Origin: Williamsia muralis NBRC 105860
Lineage (GTDB): Bacteria > Actinomycetota > Actinomycetes > Mycobacteriales > Mycobacteriaceae
DNA: 64,000 bases
Direction: 5' to 3'
NCBI RefSeq assembly: GCF_001598915.1
Contig: NZ_BDAP01000001.1
Span: forward strand, 372,001 to 436,000
Part shown: in pieces, positions 48,630 to 58,261 of the stretch
How the letters are laid out: every line of letters begins with the position of its first letter
How positions within the stretch are numbered: position 1 is the stretch's first letter
The notes under the pieces: model-generated
The model's input: the letters and a program-made list of their open reading frames with translations, nothing else
Database searches by the model: none
Told to the model about the DNA's origin: nothing
Translations under genes and position numbers: made by a program

Positions 48630-49667
48630 ATGCGCCCAGTCAGAGTTGTCATTTACGGAGCCGGCACGATGGGCCTGCTCGCCACCCGACTGTTGACCGA
48701 AAAAGGCGTCCAGATCGTCGGCGCCATCGCACGTAGTGCGGCGAAGCGGGGGGTCGACCTCGGCACCCTGTCGGGTCTGGACCCGCTGGGCGTCAAGATC
48801 GACACCAACGCAGAGCGCGTGCTCACAAGCGTGCGCCCCGACGTCGTCATGCTTGCCACCCAAAGCTTCATCCCGGAAATCTACGATCAAATGGCCATGT
48901 GCATCGAGGCCGGCGCCAACGTCTTGACGATCTCGGAAGAAACGTTCTTTCCTTGGAATACCTCGCCCACCTTGACGGCGCAACTGGATCGGCTTGCCAA
49001 GGCCCGCGGAGTTACCGTGACCGGTGGCGGCCACCAGGACTCTTTTTGGATTCATCAGGTCGCCGCGCTCATGGGGGCTTCGCACCGGATCGACTCGGTC
49101 AAGGGATACGCCACGTGGAACGCTGACGAGTACGGAGCCGATGTCATCACAACAAAGCATGTTGGGGAGACGTTGGAAGCGTTTGAGAATGGCACCGCCG
49201 ACGCCGATGCGCCTCCCACCTACGGCCGCAACGTCCTCGGTGCGCTGGCGCAGGCGAGTTCGCTGACCCCGGTGAGCTGGGAGGCGACGGTTCGCCCGGT
49301 CGTCGTCGACCATGACCGACCCTCCCAGTCGCTGGGTAGCATGCTGGCTGCGGGTACAGTGATCGGCTACTCCGACGTCGACACGATGCGGACCGCCGAA
49401 GGTCCGGTCTTCACCTTCGAGATGGCCGGATACGTTTACGGCCCGGATGAGTCCGACAAGAACGTGTGGGACATCTACGGCGAGCCCGACCTGCACCTCG
49501 AGAACGGTGTCGTCCCGAGTTACACGACCACGTGTACGCAATGGGTCAACCGCGTTCCCGACGTGATCAACGCCGCACCGGGTGTCGTCACCATCGATCA
49601 GATGCCGCCGCTGTCGTACCGTGCACTTCCCTTACAGCGGTACGTCCACGACGGCATGCTCACCTGA
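48630..49667 (+). CDS. 2,4-diaminopentanoate dehydrogenase-like NAD(P) oxidoreductase
   Basis: A 345-aa protein; the start at 48630 (MRPVRVVIYGAGTMGLLATR) has GGAG 7 nt upstream. The N-terminal Rossmann domain resembles dihydrodipicolinate reductase (GAGTMG). Then come VMLATQSFIPEIYDQMAMCI, ISEETFFPW and TVTGGGHQDSFW, as in the amine dehydrogenase/diaminopentanoate dehydrogenase (Ord) family. These oxidatively deaminate an amine beside the chain end, or reduce the imine. This fits amine catabolism next to a permease and GS-like ligase. Confidence 0.78.
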   Translation: MRPVRVVIYGAGTMGLLATRLLTEKGVQIVGAIARSAAKRGVDLGTLSGLDPLGVKIDTNAERVLTSVRPDVVMLATQSFIPEIYDQMAMCIEAGANVLTISEETFFPWNTSPTLTAQLDRLAKARGVTVTGGGHQDSFWIHQVAALMGASHRIDSVKGYATWNADEYGADVITTKHVGETLEAFENGTADADAPPTYGRNVLGALAQASSLTPVSWEATVRPVVVDHDRPSQSLGSMLAAGTVIGYSDVDTMRTAEGPVFTFEMAGYVYGPDESDKNVWDIYGEPDLHLENGVVPSYTTTCTQWVNRVPDVINAAPGVVTIDQMPPLSYRALPLQRYVHDGMLT

Positions 49668-49725
49668 GCCCTTCGCCTCGGCTCGCAGTCCTCGCGTGCG
49701 GGCAGCAACCCGCCGGTCGCGCAAC

Positions 49726-49740
49726 AACTTCGAAGAAGTT
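49726..49740. promoter_or_regulatory. AACTT-CGAAG-AAGTT dyad
   Basis: A perfect 5-bp dyad, a near copy of 46549-46562, upstream of the glutamine-synthetase operon and 44 bp from operator site C. Confidence 0.35.
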
Positions 49741-49783
49741 CCGTCTCAACGATTGACATACGTCGGTCTTGCCCGCATTCTGA

Positions 49784-49804
49784 TCAGATGATCAAGTCAA
49801 ACGG
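49784..49804. promoter_or_regulatory. Amine-cluster operator site C
   Basis: The core GATGATCAAGTCAAACGG matches sites A, B and D. It lies about 62 nt upstream of the first gene of the glutamine-synthetase operon (49866). Confidence 0.6.
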
Positions 49805-49865
49805 TCAGACACGTAGTCGCGTTTGCCCCCGATCGCTGTAACCCCACCACGAGGAGACATTCGTC

Positions 49866-50501
49866 ATGACCGAAGTTGGCCAGTCCGGTGTCGGTGTCGT
49901 CACCGAAGACGACCCGACCCCATTTGTGCGTACGGTTGCGCGATCCATCCGGTCCGCTCTGGGTCGAGGCGAGTCACCCAGTCAGGACGGATCCGGGGGC
50001 GAGCGGGTGGTTGTCATCTCGGCAAAGGACACACGCCAGTCGGCGACATGCTTTCTGGCAGATGACCGTATCGAGATCATTCATGGAGCGTCTCCCGAGG
50101 CGCAGGCGTCAGTGGTGGTGGACGTCTACGATCTCGCGGTCGACGCCGAAGCGTCCTCTGGTGACGAAAATCTGATCAAAACTATTGCAACCCTTACCAA
50201 CCCGTCGACTACGGTCGACTGGAAAAGCGCCGCAAGCGATTTCTGGTCACGCACCTGTGGTGCGTCGGGGATGCCCAGCGAATTGATCATCGAATGCGCG
50301 CGGACCCACGACCGTGTCGTGTTGGGGTCCGGCCTTCCCACCTACCGAATCGTGGCAGAGCAGACCGTCCTGTCCCGTCTGTGCACCGGCACGGTGGGTC
50401 TCCTCGAAGCGCTGGGCGCCGGCGAGGTCGCGATCCAGGGGACTCTCCCGCAGCTGTCGGTCATGACCGGCGCGTTCAACAAGATGAGGTTCGATGTCTG
50501 A
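49866..50501 (+). CDS. SCP2-like protein of unknown role, coupled to GS-like ligase
   Basis: A 211-aa protein I do not recognise with certainty. The C-terminal half (TTVDWKSAASDFWSRTCG, then LLEALGAGEVAIQGTLPQLS) resembles the SCP2 sterol-carrier fold, where a short strand pattern ends in an amphipathic helix. It has no signal peptide or membrane segment. Its end overlaps the GS-like gene by 8 nt, so the two are probably made in equal amounts and may interact. It is the first gene of the operon behind operator site C. It could bind the substrate or a product. Confidence 0.55.
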   Translation: MTEVGQSGVGVVTEDDPTPFVRTVARSIRSALGRGESPSQDGSGGERVVVISAKDTRQSATCFLADDRIEIIHGASPEAQASVVVDVYDLAVDAEASSGDENLIKTIATLTNPSTTVDWKSAASDFWSRTCGASGMPSELIIECARTHDRVVLGSGLPTYRIVAEQTVLSRLCTGTVGLLEALGAGEVAIQGTLPQLSVMTGAFNKMRFDV

Positions 50502-51849
50502 CTCAATTGCCACCTGGCTGGCCGAGCGCAACATCCGTGAGGTGCGTGTCGAGGGAACCAACCTCGAGGGTGCCTTCATCGGAAAGTTCGTCTCACCCGC
50601 AAAATTTCTGTCCGGCTTGACATCCGGGTTCGCTTTCGCGGACGTGGCCTTCGGTCTGGACATGTCCAACAACCCGCAGTTCGGTTTTGCCATGCCGGAT
50701 TGGAGAGGTGATCTCCTCGACATCTATCTGCACGTCGACACCGACACGCTGATCGAGTGGTCGCCCGGCCTAGCGTCGGTGATCGGTGACTTCCGCAAAC
50801 CGAACGGCGAACCGATCTCCGCGTGCCCCCGGGGAGCGTTGAAGCGAATGGTCCAGGACCTGAGCGGCCTGGGTTACGAGGTGAAGTCCGCGGTCGAAAT
50901 CGAAGCCAGCCTCTTCGAGGAATCGATCCACGAGGCCCGCGCGAAAGGTTATCGCGACCTCACGCCACTGGGCGGCACGGCCGGTTCGTGTTACCACCTT
51001 GCCAAGTCTGCCGACTGGAGCGACTACATGCGGGCGGTTGTCGATCGGCTCGATGAACTCGGAATCCCCTGGGAGGCCTACAACGATGAGGCCGCCGCCG
51101 GCCAGGTCGAGTTCAACATCACGCCGTCGGATCCGGTGGCAACGGCCGATCATTGGGCCCGGACGCGACAGGTCATGCGCGAAGTGGCTTTCGCCGCAGG
51201 TAGAACCGTCACCTTCATGGCCAAATACTCGAATGAATACGGTCAGGCCTCGCACCTGAACGTCTCCCTCGAACGAGATGGCCACAATGCGTTCTATGCC
51301 GAAGACGGGCCGTCGCCGGTGATGGACGAGTTCATCGGCGGTTTGATGGCAACCCTGATTCCGGCTACGTCGTTTGCTCTGCCGATGATCACGTCCTATC
51401 GACGGCTGGTCGATCTAGACGGTCCTCCCACGACGGCGACCTGGGGGATCGCGAACAAGACCGCGGCCGTGCGCGCCGTGGTCGGCCACAAGAAGCAGGC
51501 GCGTATCGAATACCGCACCCCTGGCGCGGATTCGAATGTCTACCTGGTGCTCTCGGTCATTCTCGCCGGCGGTATAGCGGGTATCAAGAACAAGATCGCC
51601 GCACCAGAACCGTTCCGTGACATGGCGTGGTGCCTTCCCGAGGGGGTCGAGCGAATCCCCGACACCCTGAGCAAGGCCGTTGCGGCACTGAAGAAGGACA
51701 CGCTTCTGGCCGAGGTTCTCGGACAGGACCTCATCGACTACTGGATCGGCACCCGCGAGTGGGAGTGGCTTCAATTCCACACCGGTGGTGGAGAACCCGA
51801 TGTGGGTGTCACCCAGTGGGAGTCCGACCGCTACTTCGAGCTGCCATGA
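50494..51849 (+). CDS. Glutamine-synthetase-family gamma-glutamylamide synthetase
   Basis: A 451-aa ligase with the GS fold. AVEIEASLFEE near residue 130 carries the metal-binding Glu pair, and SNEYGQASHLNVSLERDG near 247 matches the conserved GSGMHxHxS loop. KKQARIEYRTPGAD near 332 is the RxEfRxPD motif. Length and divergence fit the PuuA/IpuC/GlnA3 group that glutamylates amines rather than ammonia. The downstream gamma-glutamyl hydrolase and aldehyde dehydrogenase are the usual PuuD/PuuC partners. The predicted reaction is glutamate + amine + ATP to gamma-glutamylamide. The amine is not known. Confidence 0.82.
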   Translation: MSDSIATWLAERNIREVRVEGTNLEGAFIGKFVSPAKFLSGLTSGFAFADVAFGLDMSNNPQFGFAMPDWRGDLLDIYLHVDTDTLIEWSPGLASVIGDFRKPNGEPISACPRGALKRMVQDLSGLGYEVKSAVEIEASLFEESIHEARAKGYRDLTPLGGTAGSCYHLAKSADWSDYMRAVVDRLDELGIPWEAYNDEAAAGQVEFNITPSDPVATADHWARTRQVMREVAFAAGRTVTFMAKYSNEYGQASHLNVSLERDGHNAFYAEDGPSPVMDEFIGGLMATLIPATSFALPMITSYRRLVDLDGPPTTATWGIANKTAAVRAVVGHKKQARIEYRTPGADSNVYLVLSVILAGGIAGIKNKIAAPEPFRDMAWCLPEGVERIPDTLSKAVAALKKDTLLAEVLGQDLIDYWIGTREWEWLQFHTGGGEPDVGVTQWESDRYFELP

Positions 51850-52955
51850 GCACGTCCGTTCGGGCCGCAGTGCTCAATGTCGCTCCCGGCCAGCTGGATC
51901 TCGAGATCCTCACACTGGACCCACCCGGTCCCGACGAGGTTCTGGTCGGCATCGTCAACGCCGGCCTGTGCCATTCAGATCTACACGAGATCGATGGCAC
52001 TTTCGAGACCGAACCGCCCATCCTGCTCGGCCACGAAGCCGCCGGGATCGTGGAAATGGTCGGAGAGAACGTCCGCGACATCAAGGTCGGCGATCACGTT
52101 GTCAGTTGCCTGTCCGTGTTCTGCGGACAATGCCGCTATTGCACCAATGGCCATTTGTCTCTGTGCATTCATCGGCACAAACTATCGCACTCGCGGCCGC
52201 GGCCTAGGCTGGTCAACGACGCGGGCGTGCCTGTCCGACCTACCGCGGGGATCGGGGCATTCGCCGAGGCAATGACGGTGCACCGCAACGCAGTTGCTGT
52301 CATCTCCGATGACGTACCCTTCGCGACCGCCAGCATCCTCGGATGCGCGGTGACGACCGGGCTGGGCGCGGTCTTCCGCTCGGCGCAGGTCCGGGCAGGA
52401 GCGACGGTCGCCGTGATCGGCACGGGCGGCGTGGGCATGATGGCCATCCAGGGTGCCCGGATCGCCGGCGCCAGCAAGATCATCGCCATAGATGTTGTTC
52501 CGTCGAAACTTGACGCCGCAGTGCGCTTCGGTGCAACCGATGTGATCAACTCGCGCGAGAATGACCCGGTCGCTGCGGTTCGAGATCTCACCGGTGGTGG
52601 GGTGGACTACAGTTTCGAGGCGGTGGGTCGCGCAGTGACTGCCGGACAGGCATTTTCGATACTCGCACCCGCAGGTGTCGCCACGGTCATCGGGATGATC
52701 CCGGACGCCACACCGATCGAGATCCGTGGATCCGAGTTGTTCCTGCAAGAGAAGAAGTTGCAAGGCTCGTTCATGGGGTCCAACCAGTTCAAGACCGACA
52801 TCCCGCGCTACGTCGAGCTCTACAAGCAGGGGCGATTGATGTTGGACGAAATGATCAGCGAACAACTGGACCTGGCCGACATCAACAAGGGCTTCGAGAT
52901 ATTGAAAGCCGGCGGTGCCGCACGAGTTGTGGTCGCCATGGGAGGAAAACGATGA
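51846..52955 (+). CDS. Zinc-dependent alcohol dehydrogenase (class III type)
   Basis: A 369-aa medium-chain dehydrogenase; the ATG at 51846 overlaps the GS-like stop. Catalytic zinc ligands are in NAGLCHSDLHEIDG (Cys) and LLGHEAAGIVE (His-Glu). The structural zinc site is CGQCRYCTNGHLSLC. Cofactor motif GTGGVG is near residue 200, followed by IAIDV (Asp, NAD preference). It should oxidise a hydroxyl on the gamma-glutamylated substrate or on the freed amino alcohol to an aldehyde. ATGA overlap with the next gene. Confidence 0.9.
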   Translation: MSTSVRAAVLNVAPGQLDLEILTLDPPGPDEVLVGIVNAGLCHSDLHEIDGTFETEPPILLGHEAAGIVEMVGENVRDIKVGDHVVSCLSVFCGQCRYCTNGHLSLCIHRHKLSHSRPRPRLVNDAGVPVRPTAGIGAFAEAMTVHRNAVAVISDDVPFATASILGCAVTTGLGAVFRSAQVRAGATVAVIGTGGVGMMAIQGARIAGASKIIAIDVVPSKLDAAVRFGATDVINSRENDPVAAVRDLTGGGVDYSFEAVGRAVTAGQAFSILAPAGVATVIGMIPDATPIEIRGSELFLQEKKLQGSFMGSNQFKTDIPRYVELYKQGRLMLDEMISEQLDLADINKGFEILKAGGAARVVVAMGGKR

Positions 52956-53716
52956 GACCACTAGTAGGAATCACCGGTCGACGACTGCAGTCCTCGGTGA
53001 TCACACACATGGACAGTCGATACGCCGAGCGCGACATCGACTTCTTCTTCACCGATTACGCGAGCAAAGTCGCTGCCGCAGGAGGTATCCCGGTCCTGCT
53101 GCCGTACGAAGCCGGTCATGAGGACACCATCGATCGCGTCGACGCACTAATCATCACGGGTGGCCAAGACGTGCATCCGGCCATGTGGGGTGGTTCGGTC
53201 GAAGCCGCGAGCGTTCCGGCCGGTTCGTCGCGCACGAGCGGATTCGCCCTGGACCCGGACCGTGACTTCTACGAATCGACCTTGCTGCGAGCAGCAATTA
53301 ACCGCAGCGTCCCGGTGCTCGGCATCTGCCGCGGACACCAGTTGCTGAACGTCGCCCGGGGCGGCACCTTGATCCCTGACCTACCCGCCACGACCGTCGA
53401 GCACTATCTGACCGACGCCGCGCCCACCGACGGCCGAGCCGAGCACGTCGTTTCGTTCATCCCTGGCAGCCTTGCACATTCGCTGTACGGGCCCACCCGA
53501 GTCGTCAACTCATGGCATCACCAGGCCGTTGATGTGGCGGGCGAGGGACTCGTTGTCACCGGTGCCGCGTCGGACGCGGTCGCCGAGGCGATCGAACTTC
53601 CCGGCCACCCTGTGATCGGCGTTCAATGGCACCCCGAATGGCAGGTCACCCCCGACCCCGTCTTCGACTGGCTCGTGGCCACCGCGCTCGAACGCCAGCG
53701 CGTGACGTCGGCCTGA
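52952..53716 (+). CDS. Gamma-glutamyl hydrolase (class I GATase, peptidase C26; PuuD-like)
   Basis: A 254-aa protein with the full triad: Cys126 in LGICRGHQLLN, His227 and Glu229 in GVQWHPEW. TGGQDVHPAMWGG near residue 70 is the PuuD-type oxyanion region. It should hydrolyse a gamma-glutamyl amide to release glutamate and the modified amine, completing the gamma-glutamylation cycle started by the GS-like ligase. It is coupled to the alcohol dehydrogenase by an ATGA overlap. Confidence 0.88.
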   Translation: MRPLVGITGRRLQSSVITHMDSRYAERDIDFFFTDYASKVAAAGGIPVLLPYEAGHEDTIDRVDALIITGGQDVHPAMWGGSVEAASVPAGSSRTSGFALDPDRDFYESTLLRAAINRSVPVLGICRGHQLLNVARGGTLIPDLPATTVEHYLTDAAPTDGRAEHVVSFIPGSLAHSLYGPTRVVNSWHHQAVDVAGEGLVVTGAASDAVAEAIELPGHPVIGVQWHPEWQVTPDPVFDWLVATALERQRVTSA

Positions 53717-53773
53717 CTGCGGCACCACTGACCTCGACGGACCACCTCTCACACTTCCGATTGGATCTTTTCG

Positions 53774-55264
53774 ATGAAACTGACACAACTCGACGACTGG
53801 CTCAAGCTGCGCGCGGATGTGAATCTGCCCAGCGGAATGTGGATTAACGGTGGTAGCGCGGCCGCAGAAGGGGGAGCTACCAGCCCACTGGTCTCACCCC
53901 GCGACGGCGAGATCCTCACGCACTTGCCTGCTGCCAGTGCCCACGATGTCGCCGAAGCCGTGCGTTCTGCTCGAGCCGCATTCGACAGCGGAGTCTGGTC
54001 GCGCATCTCGCCCCGCGAGCGGGGGGAAGTCCTCATCCGATGGGCTGACCTGATCGAACAGCACCGCGATGAGATGGCGCTGCTCATCTCGTTGGAGATG
54101 GGCAAGCCGGTGTCAGTGGCCTGGAACGTGGAGTTGAAGACCACCATCGGTCTGATCCGTTGGTACGGCGAGCTCGCCGACAAGCTGATGGACGAGTCTC
54201 CGCGCGGAAAAGCCGATGCTCTGGCGCTGGTGACCCGTGAACCGATGGGTGTGGTCGCGGCCATCACCCCATGGAACTTCCCGATGACGTTGTCGACCTT
54301 CAAGATGCCCGCCGCCCTGGTGGCCGGCAATACCGTGGTTCTCAAGCCGGCAAGCCAGTCTCCACTGTCGGTGCTCCGGGCCGCAGAGCTCGCGACCGAA
54401 GCCGGACTTCCCGACGGAGTGCTCCAAGTCGTCACCGGCAGCGGACCGATCACCGGCGCCGCCCTCGCCACCGATGACAACGTCGCAACTCTGACCTTCA
54501 CGGGTTCGACGGATGTCGGCAAGCAGCTCTTGCACTACTCGGCCGATTCCAACGCCAAGCCGGTATGGCTCGAGCTCGGGGGCAAGTCGCCGAATATCAT
54601 CTTCCCCGACGCTCCCGACATGGCGGAGGCCATCAGCACAGCGGGTTGGGCGATTGCCTTCAACTCCGGCCAGATGTGCACCGCGGGTTCACGATTGCTG
54701 GTCCACCGCAGCATCCACGATGAGGTTGTCGCCGGAGTCACCGAATACCTCAGTGCACTGAAGATCGGCGACCCGCTGGACCCGGACACGAACTTCGGTC
54801 CATTGGCATCGCGCCGTCACCGCGACGAGGTCCTGACTGAGATCAGCAAAGGCAAGCAAACCTCGGCAGAGCTTGTTCTCGGCAGCGACCGGCCGCTGGA
54901 CCGGGCCGGCTGGTTCGTCGAACCTGCCATCTTCACCGGCGTACAGGCCGACGACCGTCTGGCCCAGCACGAGATCTTCGGCCCGGTGGTGTCAGTCCTG
55001 GCCTTCGACGACGAAGACGACGCCATCGCGATCGCGAACAACTCCGACTACGGGTTGGGTTCGGCGGTGTGGACAGCGGACCTGTCTCGCGCAGCACGTG
55101 TTTCGCGTCGACTCGACGCCGGCCTGGTGTGGGTCAACTGCTTCGAAGAAGGCGACTACTCGGTTCCGTTCGGTGGCCGTAAATTGTCCGGCCACGGCGG
55201 CGACAAGAGCGTCCATGGCCTCGAGAAGTTCACCTCGACGAAGACCACATGGATGGCGATCTGA
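53774..55264 (+). CDS. NAD(P)-dependent aldehyde dehydrogenase (PuuC-like)
   Basis: A 496-aa ALDH of standard length. Catalytic Cys302 in NSGQMCTAGSRLL, general base Glu267 in LELGGKSPN, FTGSTDVGKQL for cofactor binding, and TPWNFPMTLSTFKMPAAL are all present. It oxidises an aldehyde to the carboxylate, most likely the gamma-glutamyl-amino aldehyde or a free amino aldehyde in this operon. It starts 57 nt after the hydrolase gene, and the ligase gene begins 3 nt after its stop. Confidence 0.92.
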   Translation: MKLTQLDDWLKLRADVNLPSGMWINGGSAAAEGGATSPLVSPRDGEILTHLPAASAHDVAEAVRSARAAFDSGVWSRISPRERGEVLIRWADLIEQHRDEMALLISLEMGKPVSVAWNVELKTTIGLIRWYGELADKLMDESPRGKADALALVTREPMGVVAAITPWNFPMTLSTFKMPAALVAGNTVVLKPASQSPLSVLRAAELATEAGLPDGVLQVVTGSGPITGAALATDDNVATLTFTGSTDVGKQLLHYSADSNAKPVWLELGGKSPNIIFPDAPDMAEAISTAGWAIAFNSGQMCTAGSRLLVHRSIHDEVVAGVTEYLSALKIGDPLDPDTNFGPLASRRHRDEVLTEISKGKQTSAELVLGSDRPLDRAGWFVEPAIFTGVQADDRLAQHEIFGPVVSVLAFDDEDDAIAIANNSDYGLGSAVWTADLSRAARVSRRLDAGLVWVNCFEEGDYSVPFGGRKLSGHGGDKSVHGLEKFTSTKTTWMAI

Positions 55265-55267
55265 CTC

Positions 55268-56887
55268 ATGAACGCGGTATCGACTACACAACTGACACCA
55301 TTATCGTTCCTGGAACGGTCGGCTCGGGTGTTCCCGACCAAGCCCGCGGTCGTCTACGACACCCAATCGTGGACATACGCGGAGTTCGACACCGAGATCC
55401 GGCGGGTGTCGCGAGCGTTGGCCTCCAGCGGTGTCGGCCGGGGAGACCGGGTCGCGTACCTGATGCCCAACATTCCTGAAATGCTGGTCGCGCACTACGC
55501 GGTCCCGGCTCTCGGCGCGGTTCTGGTCGCCATCAACACGCGGCTGTCGGGTGACGAGATCGCCTACATCCTCGAGCATTCGGGCGCGTCCATGATCATC
55601 GCCGACGCCGACTACACGGACACGGTTGCGGCTGCTGTGAAGCAGGTGCCGACAGTTCGCGAGGTCGTGATCGCTGTCGATGAGATCGCACGTACGTCAA
55701 CGGATTCCGCTGATTCATACGGCTTTACCGACTATCGCGACCTACGCGACCGGGACACGGGCTCGAGCGATCGCGTCGTCGAGATCGGCGAGTTCGATCC
55801 CATCTCGCTCAATTACACCTCGGGAACAACCGGCCGGCCCAAAGGGGTTCTGTATTCGCACCGTGGTGCATATCTGAACTCGTTTGGGGAGATCGTCCAT
55901 TCGTCGTTCACACCACAGACCGTGTACTTGTGGACCCTGCCGATGTTCCACTGCAATGGCTGGTGCACCACGTGGGCGATCACCGCGATCGGTGGCACCC
56001 ATGTGTGTCTGCGTGAGGTTCGCGGCGACGTCATCTGGCGTGAAATCCGTACCAGGGGAATCACTCACCTCAATGGCGCGCCCACAGTCGTCACGACCAT
56101 CTTGAACACACCGGGGGCCGGGAAGCTCGACGATCCACTCACCATCACTACCGCAGGGGCGCCTCCCAGCCCGGCAACCATAGTGGAGATGGAGCAGATG
56201 GGTTTCGACATTGTGCATGTCTACGGGCTCACGGAGACCTACGGGCCCTATAGCGTGTGCCAGCCCCAACCAGGGTGGTCGTCCATCGACTCGAACACCA
56301 GGGCGCGTCTGCAGGCACGGCAGGGCGTGGGCATGATTCAAGCCGAACGTCTGCGGGTCGTCGACGACGACATGGTCGACGTACCGGCTGACGGCGCCAC
56401 GATGGGGGAGATCGTCATGCGCGGCAACAATGTCATGCTCGGCTATTACAACGACGCCGACGGCACGCAGAAGGCGTTTGCGGGTGGGTGGTTCCACTCC
56501 GGCGATCTCGGCGTCGTCCACCCGGACGGATACGTCGAATTACGTGATCGCGCAAAAGATATTGTGATCTCCGGCGGAGAGAACATCTCGACGATCGAGG
56601 TCGAGCAAGCGTTGATGAGTCATCCAGCCGTTCTCGAGACAGCGGTCATCGGAGTCCCCGACGACAAGTGGGGCGAACGGCCCCGCGCCTACGTCGTGCT
56701 CAAAGCGGGCCACGACATCACCGGGCCCGAGTTGGTCGATCACGTCAAGGTGCGTATCGCCCGGTACAAGGCCCCGCGCGAGGTCGTGGTGATTGAAGCA
56801 CTACCCAAGACGTCCACCGGCAAGATCCAGAAAGTCGTTCTCCGCGACGACGCCTGGAGCGAGAAGACCACCCGGATCCAAGGCTGA
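55268..56887 (+). CDS. Acyl-CoA synthetase (AMP-dependent ligase)
   Basis: A 539-aa class I adenylate-forming enzyme. It has NYTSGTTGRPKGV (P-loop), VYGLTETYGPYSVCQ (A5), GWFHSGDLGVVHPDGYVEL and DRAKDIVISGGENIS, and KTSTGKIQK with the catalytic Lys. It resembles the medium-chain fatty-acid/DMSP-type ligases (AlkK/DmdB branch). It activates a carboxylic acid, probably the deaminated end product, to its CoA ester. It starts 3 nt after the aldehyde dehydrogenase stop, so it is part of the same operon. Confidence 0.9.
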   Translation: MNAVSTTQLTPLSFLERSARVFPTKPAVVYDTQSWTYAEFDTEIRRVSRALASSGVGRGDRVAYLMPNIPEMLVAHYAVPALGAVLVAINTRLSGDEIAYILEHSGASMIIADADYTDTVAAAVKQVPTVREVVIAVDEIARTSTDSADSYGFTDYRDLRDRDTGSSDRVVEIGEFDPISLNYTSGTTGRPKGVLYSHRGAYLNSFGEIVHSSFTPQTVYLWTLPMFHCNGWCTTWAITAIGGTHVCLREVRGDVIWREIRTRGITHLNGAPTVVTTILNTPGAGKLDDPLTITTAGAPPSPATIVEMEQMGFDIVHVYGLTETYGPYSVCQPQPGWSSIDSNTRARLQARQGVGMIQAERLRVVDDDMVDVPADGATMGEIVMRGNNVMLGYYNDADGTQKAFAGGWFHSGDLGVVHPDGYVELRDRAKDIVISGGENISTIEVEQALMSHPAVLETAVIGVPDDKWGERPRAYVVLKAGHDITGPELVDHVKVRIARYKAPREVVVIEALPKTSTGKIQKVVLRDDAWSEKTTRIQG

Positions 56888-56897
56888 AGCCCAGAAG

Positions 56898-58181
56898 ATG
56901 ACCTCGACAGGAACAGGCGTGACGGTAGAACTCGAAATGGCGAACCCCCTCGTCGATGCGCGGACACAGCTGTCGCGCGCTGTCGAGGTCCTGGGCTACT
57001 CCTCCGGGATGTACGACATGTTGGCAACGCCACGACGGGAGCTGACTGTCAGCGTTCCCCTCCGACGCGACGACGGATCGGTCGAGCTGCTGGTGGGACA
57101 TCGGGTGCAGCACAACCTTTCCCGAGGACCGTCGAAAGGTGGGCTGCGATACAGTCCCGACGTGACGCTGGACGAGGTGCGTGCACTGGCGATGTGGATG
57201 ACGTGGAAATGCGCTTTGGTCGATGTGCCATACGGCGGCGCGAAGGGCGGTGTCCGGTTCGATCCGAGGTACTACTCCCGCGGTGAGATCGAGCGGGTGA
57301 CGCGGCGCTACACATCGGAGATCATGCCCATGATCGGCCCGGCACAAGACATCCCTGCACCTGACATCGGGACGGACGAGGACGTCATGGCCTGGATGAT
57401 GGACACCTACTCGGTGAACCGCGGCCATACAGTGCTCGGTGTCGTGACCGGTAAGCCGGTCGCGCTGGGCGGGTCGCTCGGTCGGGCCAGCGCCACGTCT
57501 CGTGGCGTCGTCTACGTCGCACTGGCGGCGATGCGGCACCGTGGCCTGGAGCCCGAGTCGTCGACTGCTGCAGTGCAGGGTTTCGGCAAAGTGGGTCGTG
57601 GAGCTGCGCGCTTCCTCGCAGAGGCGGGCGTCAAGGTGGTGGCGGTCAGTGATCAGTACGGAGCCGTGCACGCATCGCAGGGCCTGAACATCCGGGCGTT
57701 GGAGTCCCACGTCGACGCAACAGGTTCGGTGGTGGGCTTCTCGGAGTCAGAAGCGATGGACGAGTCGGATGACTTGTTGTACCTGGAGATCGACCTGCTG
57801 ATCCCGGCTGCCGTCGAGGGGGTCATCACAGAGTCGAATGCCCGGCGCATTCAGGCGGTGGTCGTGGTGGAGGGTGCAAACGGACCCACATCGCCGGCGG
57901 CAGACGACATCCTCACTGCGAGAGGTCACCTCGTCGTTCCCGACATCCTGGCCAACGCGGGTGGCGTGATTGTCTCGTATTTCGAGTGGGTGCAGGCCAA
58001 CCAGGCTTACTGGTGGGCTGAGGACGAAGTCGAGAACCGACTACAGGAACGAATGGTCCGGGCATGGGAACGAGTGAGGGATCACGCGATCCGCCACGAC
58101 ATCCCGCTGCGATTGGCCGCGACGTCATTGGCGGTCGAGACGGTCACGACCGCCCACCTTGCTCGCGGCCTGTACCCCTGA
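56898..58181 (+). CDS. Glu/Leu/Phe/Val dehydrogenase (glutamate dehydrogenase type)
   Basis: A 427-aa hexameric-GDH-family enzyme; the start is taken at 56898 (MTSTGTGVTVELEMANP), 10 nt after the ligase stop. It has KGGLRYSPDVTLDEVRALAM (Lys), MTWKCALVDVPYGGAKGG with the catalytic Lys, PAPDIGTDEDVMAWMMDTYS and the nucleotide-binding QGFGKVGRGAA. It interconverts glutamate and 2-oxoglutarate with NAD(P). In this operon it could turn glutamate released by the hydrolase into 2-oxoglutarate, the co-substrate of the two PhyH oxygenases. Confidence 0.9.
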   Translation: MTSTGTGVTVELEMANPLVDARTQLSRAVEVLGYSSGMYDMLATPRRELTVSVPLRRDDGSVELLVGHRVQHNLSRGPSKGGLRYSPDVTLDEVRALAMWMTWKCALVDVPYGGAKGGVRFDPRYYSRGEIERVTRRYTSEIMPMIGPAQDIPAPDIGTDEDVMAWMMDTYSVNRGHTVLGVVTGKPVALGGSLGRASATSRGVVYVALAAMRHRGLEPESSTAAVQGFGKVGRGAARFLAEAGVKVVAVSDQYGAVHASQGLNIRALESHVDATGSVVGFSESEAMDESDDLLYLEIDLLIPAAVEGVITESNARRIQAVVVVEGANGPTSPAADDILTARGHLVVPDILANAGGVIVSYFEWVQANQAYWWAEDEVENRLQERMVRAWERVRDHAIRHDIPLRLAATSLAVETVTTAHLARGLYP

Positions 58182-58261
58182 GTGGCCGTTCACCAACAAG
58201 CAATTTCGACGCATCGCGTGGGCGGTGCCCGATCAGAGGGTTTACCTCTAGGAGTGATCTG

